64,000 nt of DNA from an uncultured Bacteroidales bacterium (GCA_902793405.1 CADBDH010000002.1:109672-173671); one strand, 5' to 3'; shown: positions 24,491 through 33,721, counted from the first letter of the stretch. A program made the numbers and translations. Notes: generated from the sequence alone by a model not told the origin.

Positions 24491-26767
24491 CTAATGGCTG
24501 GTTGAGAAGGAGTAGGGCAGGTCTTGCTTGCCGATGCCGCGTTTAGTGTTCGGGCTCTTGCCCATCACATAGCGGATGTCACAACCGTTGACCAGCTGCT
24601 TATGGTCTAAATAGTTGCGGGAATACGGTTTGCCGTCGATGGTCATCGACTGGATGTAGCATCCCTTGCCTTCACGCGAGAGCGTCACCGTCTTGCCGTT
24701 TTCGAGCTTGAGGATGACGTTGTCCAGATAAGGAGACCCAATTACGTACTGGTTGCTGCCGGGACACACGGGATAGAACCCCAGTGCCGAGAACACATAC
24801 CAGGCCGAGGTCTGACCGTTATCCTCGTCACCGCAGTAGCCGTCGGGCGTGGCGCTGTACAGGCGGTCCATCACCTGATGGAGCCAGTATTGGGCTTTCC
24901 AGGGCTGTCCGCCGTAGTTATAGAGGTAAATCATGTGCTGGATGGGCTGGTTGCCGTGGGCGTAGTTGCCCATGTTCATGATCTGCATCTCGCGTATCTC
25001 GTGGATGGTGTAACCGTAGTAACTGTCGTCAAACACAGGTGGCACGGCAAATACCGAATCCAGCATCTGGCAGAAGGTCTGTTTGCCGCCCATCAGGTCG
25101 ATGAGGCCCTGCGGGTCATGGAACACGCTCCACGTGTAGTGCCAGCTGTTGCCCTCGGTGAAGGCATCGCCCCACTTGAGCGGAGAGAACGGCGATTGAA
25201 ATTCACCATTGGAGAGGCGTCCGCGCATCAGTTTGGACTCGGCATCGAACACTTTACGGTAGTTCATCGCTCGCTTGGCATAGACCTTGATTTCACTCTG
25301 GGGCTTGCCCAAGGCCTTGCCCAGGCGGTAGATGCACCAATCGTCGTAGGCATATTCCAGGGTCCTGGCCACGCTCTCGTTGATCTTTACGTCATAGGGG
25401 ATGTAGCCCAACTCGTTGTAATACTCGTGGCCAATGCGCCCCGTGGACTTTACCTGGGGATGTACAGCAGTGGTGCCATGAACAACGGCCTCCCACAGTT
25501 TGTCGATGTCATAGCCCCGCAGGCCTTTCAAATAGGCATCGGCAACAATCGACGCGCTATTGTTGCCCACCATGCAGTCGCGGTGACCGGGGCTGGCCCA
25601 CTCGGGCAGGAAACCGCTCTCGAGATAGGTGTTTACCAGTCCCTCCTGCATCCATGCGCCCATCGTGGGATACACCAGGTCAACCAGCGGGAACAGGGCA
25701 CGGAAGGTGTCCCAGAAGCCCGTATCGGTAAACAGGCGTCCCGGCAGCACTTGGCCGTTGTATGGACTATAGTGAACAGGATTTCCCTGTGCGTCAATTT
25801 CATAGAAGCTGCGCGGGAACAGCACCGAGCGGTACAGGCAGCTGTAGAAGGTGCGCAGGTGGTCGATGTTGTCGTCCTCGACCTGGATGCGGCCCAGCAC
25901 CTCGTTCCAGCGTTGGCGTCCTTTCTCCTTAACGGCTTCCAAATCATCGTTGCCGAGTTCTCGCAAGTTAAGAGCTGCTTGGTCATGGCTGATAAACGAG
26001 GAGGCGACGCGTGCATTGACTTGTTCGCCACGTTGGGTATTAAACGTCACGATGGCTCCGGCATGGTTGCACCCGATGCCTTTTTCACCAGTGTGCAGGA
26101 CACTGTCCTCAACAACGCCGTACGATGCAAAAGGCTTGTCAAACTTGATGATAAAGAAGTTCTTGAAACCCTCTGGCACGCCACCGCTATTCCGGGTCGA
26201 GTAGCCCCAAACGGCTTGTTGCTCGGGATCAATTCCGATGACAGACCCCTTGTCAAAGGCATCTATTACGACGTTGGCTTGGTCGGTCTCGGGGAAAGTG
26301 AAGCGCAGGATGGCGGCACGTTCGGTCGGCGCCACCTCGGCCGTCACATCGTAGTCGGCAAGATAGACCTGATAGTAGTAGGGGGTTGCCACCTCGGCCT
26401 TGTGCGAGAACCAGCTGGCACGCCCGTTCTCGTCCCATACGGGCTCGCCCACGGTGGGCATCAGCGAGAACTGACCGTAGTCGTTGATCCACGGGCTGGG
26501 CTGATGCGTCTGCTTGAAGCCGCGTATCTTGTTGGCCCCATAAGTGTAATGCCAGCCGTCGCCCATCTTGCCCGTCTGCGGCACCCAAAAGTTCATGCTC
26601 CACGGCATCGCAATGGCGGGATAAGTATTACCCGTCGACAACTGGAAACTCGATTGCGTTCCCACCAACGTGCTCACATAATCCACTGGCTCCATATTGG
26701 CCGCAATTACAGCAAGGCTCCAGGTCGTTAAGGTCAATATCAAGGATAGCTTTCTCATTCGGTTCAT
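24491..26767 (-). CDS. GH92 alpha-1,2-mannosidase, secreted
   Basis: The 758-residue protein (ATG at 26767; 26758 also possible; a TTG at 26800 rejected) has a signal peptide (LSLILTLTTWSLAVIAAN) and a full GH92 fold. The N-terminal beta-sandwich has VDYVSTLVGTQSSFQLSTGNTYP and GFKQTHQPSPWINDYGQFS. The (alpha/alpha)6 barrel has the typical DTFRALFPLVDL, GNNSASIVADAYLKG and the catalytic-region motif GDEDNGQTSAWYVFSALGFYPV near residue 646. GH92 enzymes are calcium-dependent exo-mannosidases acting on N-glycans or yeast mannan. It lies 54 bases after a second GH92 gene and is probably cotranscribed. Confidence 0.94.
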   Translation of the reverse strand: MNRMRKLSLILTLTTWSLAVIAANMEPVDYVSTLVGTQSSFQLSTGNTYPAIAMPWSMNFWVPQTGKMGDGWHYTYGANKIRGFKQTHQPSPWINDYGQFSLMPTVGEPVWDENGRASWFSHKAEVATPYYYQVYLADYDVTAEVAPTERAAILRFTFPETDQANVVIDAFDKGSVIGIDPEQQAVWGYSTRNSGGVPEGFKNFFIIKFDKPFASYGVVEDSVLHTGEKGIGCNHAGAIVTFNTQRGEQVNARVASSFISHDQAALNLRELGNDDLEAVKEKGRQRWNEVLGRIQVEDDNIDHLRTFYSCLYRSVLFPRSFYEIDAQGNPVHYSPYNGQVLPGRLFTDTGFWDTFRALFPLVDLVYPTMGAWMQEGLVNTYLESGFLPEWASPGHRDCMVGNNSASIVADAYLKGLRGYDIDKLWEAVVHGTTAVHPQVKSTGRIGHEYYNELGYIPYDVKINESVARTLEYAYDDWCIYRLGKALGKPQSEIKVYAKRAMNYRKVFDAESKLMRGRLSNGEFQSPFSPLKWGDAFTEGNSWHYTWSVFHDPQGLIDLMGGKQTFCQMLDSVFAVPPVFDDSYYGYTIHEIREMQIMNMGNYAHGNQPIQHMIYLYNYGGQPWKAQYWLHQVMDRLYSATPDGYCGDEDNGQTSAWYVFSALGFYPVCPGSNQYVIGSPYLDNVILKLENGKTVTLSREGKGCYIQSMTIDGKPYSRNYLDHKQLVNGCDIRYVMGKSPNTKRGIGKQDLPYSFSTSH

Positions 26768-26821
26768 TGTTTGTTGTGATTGGGTGTCAGTGTATTGCAA
26801 GCCTTTGGCTTACAGGTGATG

Positions 26822-28990
26822 TTACGGTCTGGCCTTCTTGCCGGTGCCCCATTTAGAGGGTTGGGGTCCCATCTGCAGGGTAAGGGTGCCGCCGGCGATG
26901 ATGTCGCGGTAGTCGATATAACTCTTGTCGTAGCGCTTGCCGTTGAGCGTGGCGCTCTGGATGTAGATGTTCTGATCGCTGTTGTTGATGGCCTTGACGG
27001 TGAACGTCTTGCCGTCGCCCACGTTGATGGTCACCTCGTTGAACAAGGGGGAGCCGATGATGTACTTGCCACCTGCGGGCTCTTCCTGATACAATCCCAT
27101 TGACGTCAGGACATACCAGGCCGACATCTGGCCTACGTCCTCGTTGCCGCTCAGGCCGTCCAGGTCGTTGCGGTACTGCTCGCGCAGCACTTGGCGCAGG
27201 AGTTTGGCGGCCTTCCACGGCTGGCCCACGTAGTTGTACATATAAATAATGTGATGGCTGGGTTCGTTGCCGTGGGCATACTGGCCGATGAGGCCACTCA
27301 CGTCGGGCGATGCTTCCTCTCCCAGGTCGCCCTCGATGATGAACAGCGAGTCGAGTTTCTGGATAAAGGCCTTTTCGCTGCCGAACAGTTCCACCAGGCC
27401 GTGCACGTCGTGGGGCACCAGCCAGGTGTATTGCCAGGCGTTGCCCTCGCAGTAATCGTCGTTGCGGTGCTTGGTCGACAGCGGGTCAAACTCTGCCAGG
27501 TCGCGGAAGTTGCCCTTACTGTCCTTGCCGCGCATGAATCGGCTCTGCTTGTCAAAATAGTGGCGGTAGGACTTGCTGCGCTGGTCAAAATAACTGCAGT
27601 TCTCCTGGTCGCCGACAAGTTTGGCCACGCGGGCGATGCACCAGTCGGCAAGGGCATATTCCAGACCGCGTGCCACGGTTTCCTTGTCCGGCTCCAGGTC
27701 GTAGGGGATGTAGCCATATTGCTTCAGCAGTCCCATCGAGCGCTCGTCGAGCATTGCGCTGGTTGTCATCGCTTTAAGCGCGGTCTTGGCGTCCACGTCA
27801 AAGCCTTTCAGCACCAGGTCGGCCAGCACGGGCACCCCGGGATTGCCCACCATGCAGTCGGTCTCGTTGCCCATCAGGTGCCACACGGGCAGTTTGCCCT
27901 GCTGCTCAAAGATGTGCAGGAAGGTCTGTGCGATGTCTGCTTGCTTCTCGCGGTGGATGAGCGTCTGCAAGGGATGGGCGGCGCGATAGGTGTCCCACAG
28001 CGACAGGGTGGTGTAGTTGGTGAAATTACCCTCATGCACCTCGCCGTCGGCACCGCGGTATTCACCGCAAACGTCATTGAACACCGACGGAGCCACCATC
28101 GTGTGGTACAGGGCGGTATAGAATACCGTTTTGTCATCCTGGTTGCTCGTCGTGATATTGATTTTGCCCAATTCGGCGTTCCAGGCGTCATCGGCGCTCT
28201 TGCAGATGGCATCAAAGCCCCATCCGGGATTCTCGCTCATCAGGTTGCCGATGGCGTTCTCGATGCTCACTGCCGACAGTCCTGTCTTGACCAGCAACGG
28301 CCTGTTATTGTTGGGGGTTGTAATCAGGCCCAACGTGTCGCCGTTGAGTTTCTCCAGCTTCACCTCCTGTGAGAACTCCATGACAAAGAAGTCCTTCTGG
28401 TTTCTTGCCCAGCCCGACGAGTGCCGGTAGCCGGCAATCATGCGGGGCGACAACTGCTTCATTTTCATCTGCTTGGGCGAGTCCCAACCGATGCCCTGGC
28501 CCAGGTCAAGCAGCAACTGCAAGGTTTGTTGGTCGGGCGTAAAGGTGTAGCGATGCATACCCGTGCGCCGGGTGGCGGTAAGTTCCACCTTGACGTAGGG
28601 CTTGCCCTTGTCGCGCAGTGTGATGGAATAATAGCCGGGCCTTACGGTCTCGTCGCTGTGGCCGAAGATGACTTCTCGCTGGTCACGGTCGGTGACTGGC
28701 AGCAAGGCGATGTCTCCCAGGTCGCCGATGCCCGTGCCGCTCAAGTGCTGATGTCCGAAGCCGATAAGCACCGAGTCGCTCTCGTGGTAACCCGAACACC
28801 AGTCCCAGCCGCGCGTGGGCTCGGTGGGGCCCAGCTGCACATAGCCGAACGGCACGTTGGCGCCCAGGAACACGTGTCCGTGTCCGCCGGTACCGATTCG
28901 TGGATTTACCCACTGCGTGTAATTCTCCTCGCCGGCCCATGCCGTGAGGCAGCCCATAGCGGCGATTATCATCAGTATCCAATGCTTCAT
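26822..28990 (-). CDS. GH92 alpha-mannosidase, secreted
   Basis: This 722-residue paralog has a signal peptide (ILMIIAAMGCLTAWAG) and the GH92 domains: VNPRIGTGGHGHVFLGANVPFGYVQLGP, FGHQHLSGTGIGDLGDIALLP, LWDTYRAAHPLQTLI, GNPGVPVLADLVLKGF and GNEDVGQMSAWYVLTSMGLY near residue 617. The start region NPRIGTGGHGHVF resembles the group that handles fungal or N-glycan mannose. A Cys at residue 14 inside the signal could be a lipobox (AAMGC), which would anchor it to the membrane. With its neighbour, this suggests mannose removal from glycoproteins, compatible with the many peptidases in the window. No SusCD pair is nearby. Confidence 0.94.
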   Translation of the reverse strand: MKHWILMIIAAMGCLTAWAGEENYTQWVNPRIGTGGHGHVFLGANVPFGYVQLGPTEPTRGWDWCSGYHESDSVLIGFGHQHLSGTGIGDLGDIALLPVTDRDQREVIFGHSDETVRPGYYSITLRDKGKPYVKVELTATRRTGMHRYTFTPDQQTLQLLLDLGQGIGWDSPKQMKMKQLSPRMIAGYRHSSGWARNQKDFFVMEFSQEVKLEKLNGDTLGLITTPNNNRPLLVKTGLSAVSIENAIGNLMSENPGWGFDAICKSADDAWNAELGKINITTSNQDDKTVFYTALYHTMVAPSVFNDVCGEYRGADGEVHEGNFTNYTTLSLWDTYRAAHPLQTLIHREKQADIAQTFLHIFEQQGKLPVWHLMGNETDCMVGNPGVPVLADLVLKGFDVDAKTALKAMTTSAMLDERSMGLLKQYGYIPYDLEPDKETVARGLEYALADWCIARVAKLVGDQENCSYFDQRSKSYRHYFDKQSRFMRGKDSKGNFRDLAEFDPLSTKHRNDDYCEGNAWQYTWLVPHDVHGLVELFGSEKAFIQKLDSLFIIEGDLGEEASPDVSGLIGQYAHGNEPSHHIIYMYNYVGQPWKAAKLLRQVLREQYRNDLDGLSGNEDVGQMSAWYVLTSMGLYQEEPAGGKYIIGSPLFNEVTINVGDGKTFTVKAINNSDQNIYIQSATLNGKRYDKSYIDYRDIIAGGTLTLQMGPQPSKWGTGKKARP

Positions 28991-29015
28991 CTTTTCAAAT
29001 AATTATGGTTAGGGA

Positions 29016-29045
29016 TTGCAAATATAGTAAAATTAAGTACCTTTG
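29016..29045 (+). promoter_or_regulatory. Promoter of serine hydrolase, 5 bases from the ATG
   Basis: TTG at 29016-29018, a 19-base spacer and TACCTTTG at 29038-29045 on the plus strand. Only five bases separate the box from the ATG at 29051, so transcription should begin at or within a base or two of the start codon. Confidence 0.7.
29019..29026 (-). promoter_or_regulatory. -7 box of GH92 operon
   Basis: TATATTTG on the minus strand, 28 bases before the GH92 ATG at 28990. It overlaps the spacer of the divergent serine hydrolase promoter, so the two probably compete. Confidence 0.6.
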
Positions 29046-29050
29046 CTGCC

Positions 29051-30163
29051 ATGATGAAGAAATTTTTAATTCTGGTGGTCATGTTGATGTCGATCACCGC
29101 CGCTAGTGGAAATGATATGAATGACATTTTGGCTAAACGCATCGATGCTGTCTTTGAACCTGTTTATAACAATCCTAATGAGCCCGGTGCTGCCGTGATT
29201 GTCTTTCAGGGTAAGGAAACGATTTATAGCCGTTGCTTTGGCCTTGCCGACCTGGAAACCCGGACGCCCGTGACGCTCGAGACCAACTTCTGCATTGCCT
29301 CGGTGTCTAAGCAGTTCTCGGCTGTAGCCTTGCTGCAGCTGGCCGAGGAGGGCAAACTCTCGCTCAACGACCCCTTGTCGAAGTTCTTCCCCGAATTCCA
29401 GGCGCCGTTCTTCAAGGATATCACCTTGCATCACATCCTGAGCCATACCTCGGGCATTCCCGATGCCCGTCCTCGTGACGACCGCAATTTTGTCCTCTAC
29501 AGCACCGATGTCAATTCGGTTCAGTATATGCGCACGCTCGACCACCTGAATTTCAAGCCGGGTACCCAATATGAGTACATCAACCCCACTTTCCAGTTGA
29601 TTTACCAGATTGTGGAGCGCGTCTCGGGCATGCCGTTCGAGACCTATATGCAAAAGAATATCTTCGACAGGATAGGGATGAAAACCTGCTGCTACTTTGA
29701 ACGCGACCGCAAGATTGCCAACATGGCCCACGGCTACCAGCGCGATGCCAATGGCCTGTGGCAGGAATATGACTACGGCGAGGAGAGTTTCTTTGCCACC
29801 AAGGCCGACGGGGCCCTGTACTGCTCCATCAACGACTTTGTGCGCTGGGAGCGTGCCCTGCGTGACAACCGCGTGTGGACGGCAGGCAGCAAGCGCCTGG
29901 CCTATCAGCCGTGGATTAGCATTCCCCGCGATGCCGAGTACGGTTATCAGCCCTACACGGGCTACGGCTACGGCTTCTTCGTTCAGGACTATCCCGGTGA
30001 GCCCACCCACGTTTATCACTTGGGTGACAACGGCGGTTTCACTATCTATGCCGGCAAAATCCCCGAGCGCGACCTCATCTTCCTCTTCTTCTCGACCCGG
30101 CCCGACATCGACCGCCTGGGCATGGTCAACGAGGTCTATCACATCCTGGGCTACACCTTCTAA
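29051..30163 (+). CDS. Serine hydrolase of the beta-lactamase / PBP4-like family, exported
   Basis: The 370-residue protein has a signal peptide (FLILVVMLMSITAASG) and a class C beta-lactamase-type domain. The SxxK nucleophile motif is in IASVSKQFSAV near residue 85, the Tyr motif in YEYINPTFQLI near 175, and the third motif in HLGDNGGFTIYAG near 323. Such proteins act as D-amino-acid peptidases, esterases or D-aminopeptidases; true beta-lactamase activity is not implied. The start is either of two adjacent ATG codons (29051, 29054), both inside an almost leaderless transcript. Confidence 0.88.
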   Translation: MMKKFLILVVMLMSITAASGNDMNDILAKRIDAVFEPVYNNPNEPGAAVIVFQGKETIYSRCFGLADLETRTPVTLETNFCIASVSKQFSAVALLQLAEEGKLSLNDPLSKFFPEFQAPFFKDITLHHILSHTSGIPDARPRDDRNFVLYSTDVNSVQYMRTLDHLNFKPGTQYEYINPTFQLIYQIVERVSGMPFETYMQKNIFDRIGMKTCCYFERDRKIANMAHGYQRDANGLWQEYDYGEESFFATKADGALYCSINDFVRWERALRDNRVWTAGSKRLAYQPWISIPRDAEYGYQPYTGYGYGFFVQDYPGEPTHVYHLGDNGGFTIYAGKIPERDLIFLFFSTRPDIDRLGMVNEVYHILGYTF

Positions 30164-30186
30164 CCCGCCACGACCCGTTTATAAAG

Positions 30187-30226
30187 AATATTGTAGAGGC
30201 GCAAGATTTTGCGCCTCTACAATATT
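30187..30226. repeat. Palindromic repeat GTAGAGRCGCAA..., full-length copy; likely two-way terminator
   Basis: Arms 30187-30204 and 30209-30226 are perfectly complementary (18 bp) around GATT, with the core GTAGAGGCGCAAGATTTTGC. It lies between two convergent genes and could stop transcription in both directions. Shorter copies with the same core lie inside coding sequences at 31734-31755 and 44991-45014. Confidence 0.8.
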
Positions 30227-30247
30227 TATAGTATATGCGATAATCTT

Positions 30248-32263
30248 CTATTTTTTGATGACCAGGTTGTCGGTGGTCATGCGTTGCATGTACTGTTGGA
30301 TAACCGATTTCATGTGGCGCTGCATGCGGTCGAGCGTGGCTGGCGGCATGGTTCCCAGCACATTGTTGCTAAAGGTTGAGTCGGTGCGGAAGGCGTAGGC
30401 CGACGTCACCTGTTTGCCGTCGAATTGCAGGGCATAATCTCCCCAAACGTACTCATAGCTGCTGCTCTCGGGCAGCCAGTGCAGGGCGAAGCCGTCCTCA
30501 GGGCTGCCGCCCAGCATGTTGCGCCCGAAAGCGATGTAGGGCTTGTCGTAGTGCAGGTAGCTGAGCACGGTGGGCATGATGTCGATCTGCTCTACCACTT
30601 GCTGCTCGTCATAGCCGTGCAGTCCCTCATCGCCCGGAGCATACAGGATGATGGGCACGCAGTAGTTGCCCAGCGAGGTACAGTAGAACGGGTCAATCTG
30701 CTGACTCACATGGTCGGCAGTGATGACAAACAGGGTATTGTTGAACCACGGCTGGCGGCTTGCTGTCTCAAAGAAGCGCTTCAACGCATAGTCGGTATAG
30801 GCAATGCATTGCTGCAAGGGGCGCTCGCCCTGCGGGAACCGTCCCTGATATTTCTCGGGCACGACAAACGGGTCATGTGACGAGGCGCTGAACAGCGCCG
30901 TCATGAACGGCTCGTGCATGGTGCCCATCTGCTCGGCAAAGAACTGGAAAAACTCCTCGTCCCAGATGGCCCACGTGCCGTCGAAGTCGTCGTCACCGTT
31001 GAAGTTGGGGTCGGCATTGTACTCGTCGCGGCCGTAGTAGCGTTCAAAACCCGTGGCGCGGGCAAAGGCCTGGAAACCCATCGAACCGTTCTGCGCCCCG
31101 TGGAAGAAGGCGGTGGTGTAGCCCTTGTTCTCGCCCAACTCGCGGGCCAGGCCCGACATGGCGTTCAGCGAGGCCGGCGTGAGGAACAGCGGCTCGACAA
31201 AGTTGGGAAGCGACGACAGCACCGACGGCATGCCCTCGATGCTCTTGCGCCCGTTGGCATAGGAGTACTTAAAGGTCATCGCGCCACTGGTGATGAGCGA
31301 GTCCAGGAAGGGTGTGAAACCCTTGTAGGCACCGCTTCTCAACGTCTGGTTGTAAAAGCCGATATGCTGCTTGCTGTAACTCTCCAGAATCAGCACCACC
31401 ACATTGCGGGGCGTGAAGGTCACGCTGTCACCGGGCTGGTGGAGTGGGGTATAGAGGGCTTGGGCCTCCTCGTCGCTCATGTAGTCGGGGACGACGAAGG
31501 GCGTTTTCTTTAACGTACGGAAGATGGAGAACGGTGTGTTCAGCACGATGCCCGTCTCGGCCGGGCGGTTGACGTACTGGTTGGCGTTGCTGATTGTGAT
31601 GGGGCGTGTGGCCTTGGTGAAGCCGCCGCGAATGGCCCCGATGCACAACGGGATGGCCACCAGCAATGAGAGGACCTGTACAATGTAATATGTGGGGATG
31701 CGGAATCTTGGACCGCCTCCGTCCGATGTTTTCAAGACGCAAGATTTTGCGTCTTTACGGGGGCGGAACAGTTTCCAGAAGGCCCATGTCACCAGGGCGG
31801 CCAGCAGTACCAGGTACCAGTGGCTCAGGAACTGCCCGCCGAAGATTTTCAGCATTTCGCCCGTGCCCTCGTTGCTGAACTCGGCAAACACCGAGGCCGT
31901 GGTGCGCTTGCCCGTGAAGGGGAAATAGACGCAGTCCATCAGGTTCATATACACTGCAATACTGTTCACAATGGTGTAAATCCACCGTGCCACACGGTAA
32001 TAGCCGGGACGCTCCTTCCAGTGCAGCGGCAGCAGGAACATGAGCAGAATAACCGCATTGGTATAGAGGATGGCCGGGGTGTCGAAAACCAGTCCTGCAC
32101 CAAACAGTTCCAGCCCGTGTCCGAATGTCAGCGTGCCGGCATAGAGCGGCCAGTTGAGCGCCAGGAAAACGACGCGGCACAGCGTGTAGGCTATATAGAC
32201 CACCAGCAGGTCCCATAACACGGCGACGAGAGGGATGTTGAATATGGTAAAATGGCGTTTCAT
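30248..32263 (-). CDS. LtaS-like membrane sulfatase-family phosphotransferase
   Basis: The 671-residue protein (ATG at 32263; 32278 possible) has about five N-terminal membrane helices up to residue 235 and then a periplasmic sulfatase-fold domain of the lipoteichoic-acid-synthase / phosphoglycerol transferase superfamily. Metal-site signatures are VVLILESYSKQHIGFY, the nucleophile region YANGRKSIEGMPSVLSS, SASSHDPFVVP and VITADHVSQQ. In Gram-negatives, relatives add phosphoglycerol or phosphoethanolamine to glycans or lipids; the acceptor here is unknown. A palindromic repeat is inserted in frame at 31734-31755, encoding KDAKSCVLK in a loop between membrane helices. Its promoter is back-to-back with that of the metallophosphoesterase. 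Confidence 0.85.
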   Translation of the reverse strand: MKRHFTIFNIPLVAVLWDLLVVYIAYTLCRVVFLALNWPLYAGTLTFGHGLELFGAGLVFDTPAILYTNAVILLMFLLPLHWKERPGYYRVARWIYTIVNSIAVYMNLMDCVYFPFTGKRTTASVFAEFSNEGTGEMLKIFGGQFLSHWYLVLLAALVTWAFWKLFRPRKDAKSCVLKTSDGGGPRFRIPTYYIVQVLSLLVAIPLCIGAIRGGFTKATRPITISNANQYVNRPAETGIVLNTPFSIFRTLKKTPFVVPDYMSDEEAQALYTPLHQPGDSVTFTPRNVVVLILESYSKQHIGFYNQTLRSGAYKGFTPFLDSLITSGAMTFKYSYANGRKSIEGMPSVLSSLPNFVEPLFLTPASLNAMSGLARELGENKGYTTAFFHGAQNGSMGFQAFARATGFERYYGRDEYNADPNFNGDDDFDGTWAIWDEEFFQFFAEQMGTMHEPFMTALFSASSHDPFVVPEKYQGRFPQGERPLQQCIAYTDYALKRFFETASRQPWFNNTLFVITADHVSQQIDPFYCTSLGNYCVPIILYAPGDEGLHGYDEQQVVEQIDIMPTVLSYLHYDKPYIAFGRNMLGGSPEDGFALHWLPESSSYEYVWGDYALQFDGKQVTSAYAFRTDSTFSNNVLGTMPPATLDRMQRHMKSVIQQYMQRMTTDNLVIKK
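31734..31755. repeat. Palindromic repeat copy inside the LtaS-like gene
   Basis: AAGACGCAAGATTTTGCGTC(TT) is an 11-bp inverted repeat with the core of the element at 30187-30226. It is translated in frame on the minus strand. Confidence 0.75.
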
Positions 32264-32289
32264 TATGTTCAACTGCATGAAATGTTGCA

Positions 32290-32297
32290 CAAAAGTA
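32290..32297 (-). promoter_or_regulatory. -7 box of LtaS-like gene
   Basis: TACTTTTG on the minus strand, one base away from the plus-strand box at 32299-32306. Confidence 0.65.
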
Positions 32298-32298
32298 C

Positions 32299-32306
32299 TA
32301 TTTTTG
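32299..32306 (+). promoter_or_regulatory. -7 box of metallophosphoesterase
   Basis: TATTTTTG on the plus strand, nine bases before the ATG at 32316. It directly abuts the divergent box, so RNA polymerase could occupy only one at a time. Confidence 0.6.
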
Positions 32307-32315
32307 CACCACAAA

Positions 32316-33689
32316 ATGAAAACAAGGTCTAAAAATATCAAGCGAATAGTCCTGCTGTTACTCATGCTTGCCTTGGCTACATGGGTAGCAACCAGGTGGA
32401 ATGTGTGGTTTGGAAATCCTGAGGAATTGGCCGTTCAGCCACTGAAGGCTCCGGGCCACGTGATGTTGACTTTCGGTGACGAGAGTGAGATGTCACGCAA
32501 TGTGAGTTGGCAATGCGACACTGTGTTGCGACCTTCACATCTGGAATTGGTGTGCCTTGCCGATAGCGACACGACCAGCATCGAGGCCCAAGGCGAAGTG
32601 TTCGAGTCCCGCAAGGGCCGTGCGGCCTATTATGTGGCTCGGCTGCGCCAATTGAAGCCCGCGACACATTACCGCTACCGTGCCGTGAGCGGCAGCGACG
32701 TTTCGCAATGGTATGATTTCCAGACCTATACCCCCAATCGTGACCACTTCTCTTTCATCTTTGTGGGCGATGTGCAGGATTCCATCGGTGGCATTGCCAA
32801 CAGGCTGCTCATGGAGGCTTGGGCTCATCATCCCGAGGTGGAGTTCCTGGTGTGCGGCGGCGACTTGACCGAGCGTCCTGCCAACCAATATTGGGCCGAG
32901 ACCTTCCGCGACCTGGACAGCATTGGCCAGTCCATGCCCATCCTCAACGTGACGGGCAACCATGATTACTTCAAGGGCATCACCCGCAGGCTGGAACGCC
33001 GTTTCCCGCTTGTCTTCTCCTACTTCCTCGACTCCAAGGTCGATGACAACATGGTCTATACCCTTAACTATGGCGACGCCCAGATTTTTGTGCTCGACAG
33101 CAACCGCGAGTTTTTCCACCTGTGGACCCAGCGCCAGTGGCTCAAGCAGCAGCTCGAGCAGAGCACAGCCAAGTGGAAGATTCTCGTTCTGCATCATCCG
33201 CTCTATTCCATCAAAAAGAAGAATAATAACCTGATACAGCGCTGGATGTTTGACGACCTGGTGTGTCAGTACGGCGTCGATTTGGTCCTTCAGGGACATG
33301 AGCATGCTTACGCCCGCATGACAGCCCACGACGATGCCGGCAATGCCAGGACACCCGTTTATACCGTCAGCCATTGCTCGCCCAAGAATTACCGCATCAG
33401 TTTCGACGAGCGTTTCGACAAGTTCGGCATCTCCAGCCGTTATTACCAGACGGTGAATGTCAGCGGTGACACGCTGGCCATGGCCACCTACGATGCCTAT
33501 ACCCATGTACTCTATGATTCCTTGCTTATCATCAACGGCACTGTGCATCAGATCGTCGACATGGGCGAGGACATCCCCGAATATATGGAGTACACGCCCG
33601 ACCCGAATAACAAGAAAGATCTGAAATTTGCCAAGCGCATCCAGGAATACGTCAACCGCCACCCCGAGAGAATGAGAGCTAAAAACTAA
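32316..33689 (+). CDS. Membrane-anchored purple-acid-phosphatase-like metallophosphoesterase
   Basis: The 457-residue protein starts with an N-terminal anchor helix (IVLLLLMLALATWVATRW), followed by a fibronectin-like domain of the purple acid phosphatase type (about 45-150, PATHYRYRAVSGSDVSQWYDF). The calcineurin-fold catalytic domain follows with metal motifs FVGDVQDS, CGGDLTERP, TGNHDYF, LHHPLYS and LQGHEHAYARM. It probably hydrolyses phosphate esters in the periplasm or on the outer face of the inner membrane. The ATG at 32316 is preferred; an upstream frame to 32235 would cross the promoter. The last codons overlap a 7-base-period repeat. Substrate unknown. Confidence 0.88.
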   Translation: MKTRSKNIKRIVLLLLMLALATWVATRWNVWFGNPEELAVQPLKAPGHVMLTFGDESEMSRNVSWQCDTVLRPSHLELVCLADSDTTSIEAQGEVFESRKGRAAYYVARLRQLKPATHYRYRAVSGSDVSQWYDFQTYTPNRDHFSFIFVGDVQDSIGGIANRLLMEAWAHHPEVEFLVCGGDLTERPANQYWAETFRDLDSIGQSMPILNVTGNHDYFKGITRRLERRFPLVFSYFLDSKVDDNMVYTLNYGDAQIFVLDSNREFFHLWTQRQWLKQQLEQSTAKWKILVLHHPLYSIKKKNNNLIQRWMFDDLVCQYGVDLVLQGHEHAYARMTAHDDAGNARTPVYTVSHCSPKNYRISFDERFDKFGISSRYYQTVNVSGDTLAMATYDAYTHVLYDSLLIINGTVHQIVDMGEDIPEYMEYTPDPNNKKDLKFAKRIQEYVNRHPERMRAKN

Positions 33690-33714
33690 AGGCCAATGGC
33701 TAAAAGCTAAAGGC
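33678..33714 (+). repeat. 7-base-period repeat, locus A
   Basis: Heptamers GCTAAAA, ACTAAAG, GCCAATG, GCTAAAA, GCTAAAG follow without gap, overlapping the phosphoesterase stop codon and ending just before the prfA promoter. The final AAAAGC and GCTTTT can also form a short hairpin. Confidence 0.7.
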
Positions 33715-33721
33715 TTTTTAC

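Noticed and set aside
29051-30163. Beta-lactamase resistance gene
   Set aside because: The motifs fit the broad serine hydrolase family; no specific feature of a resistance enzyme is present.
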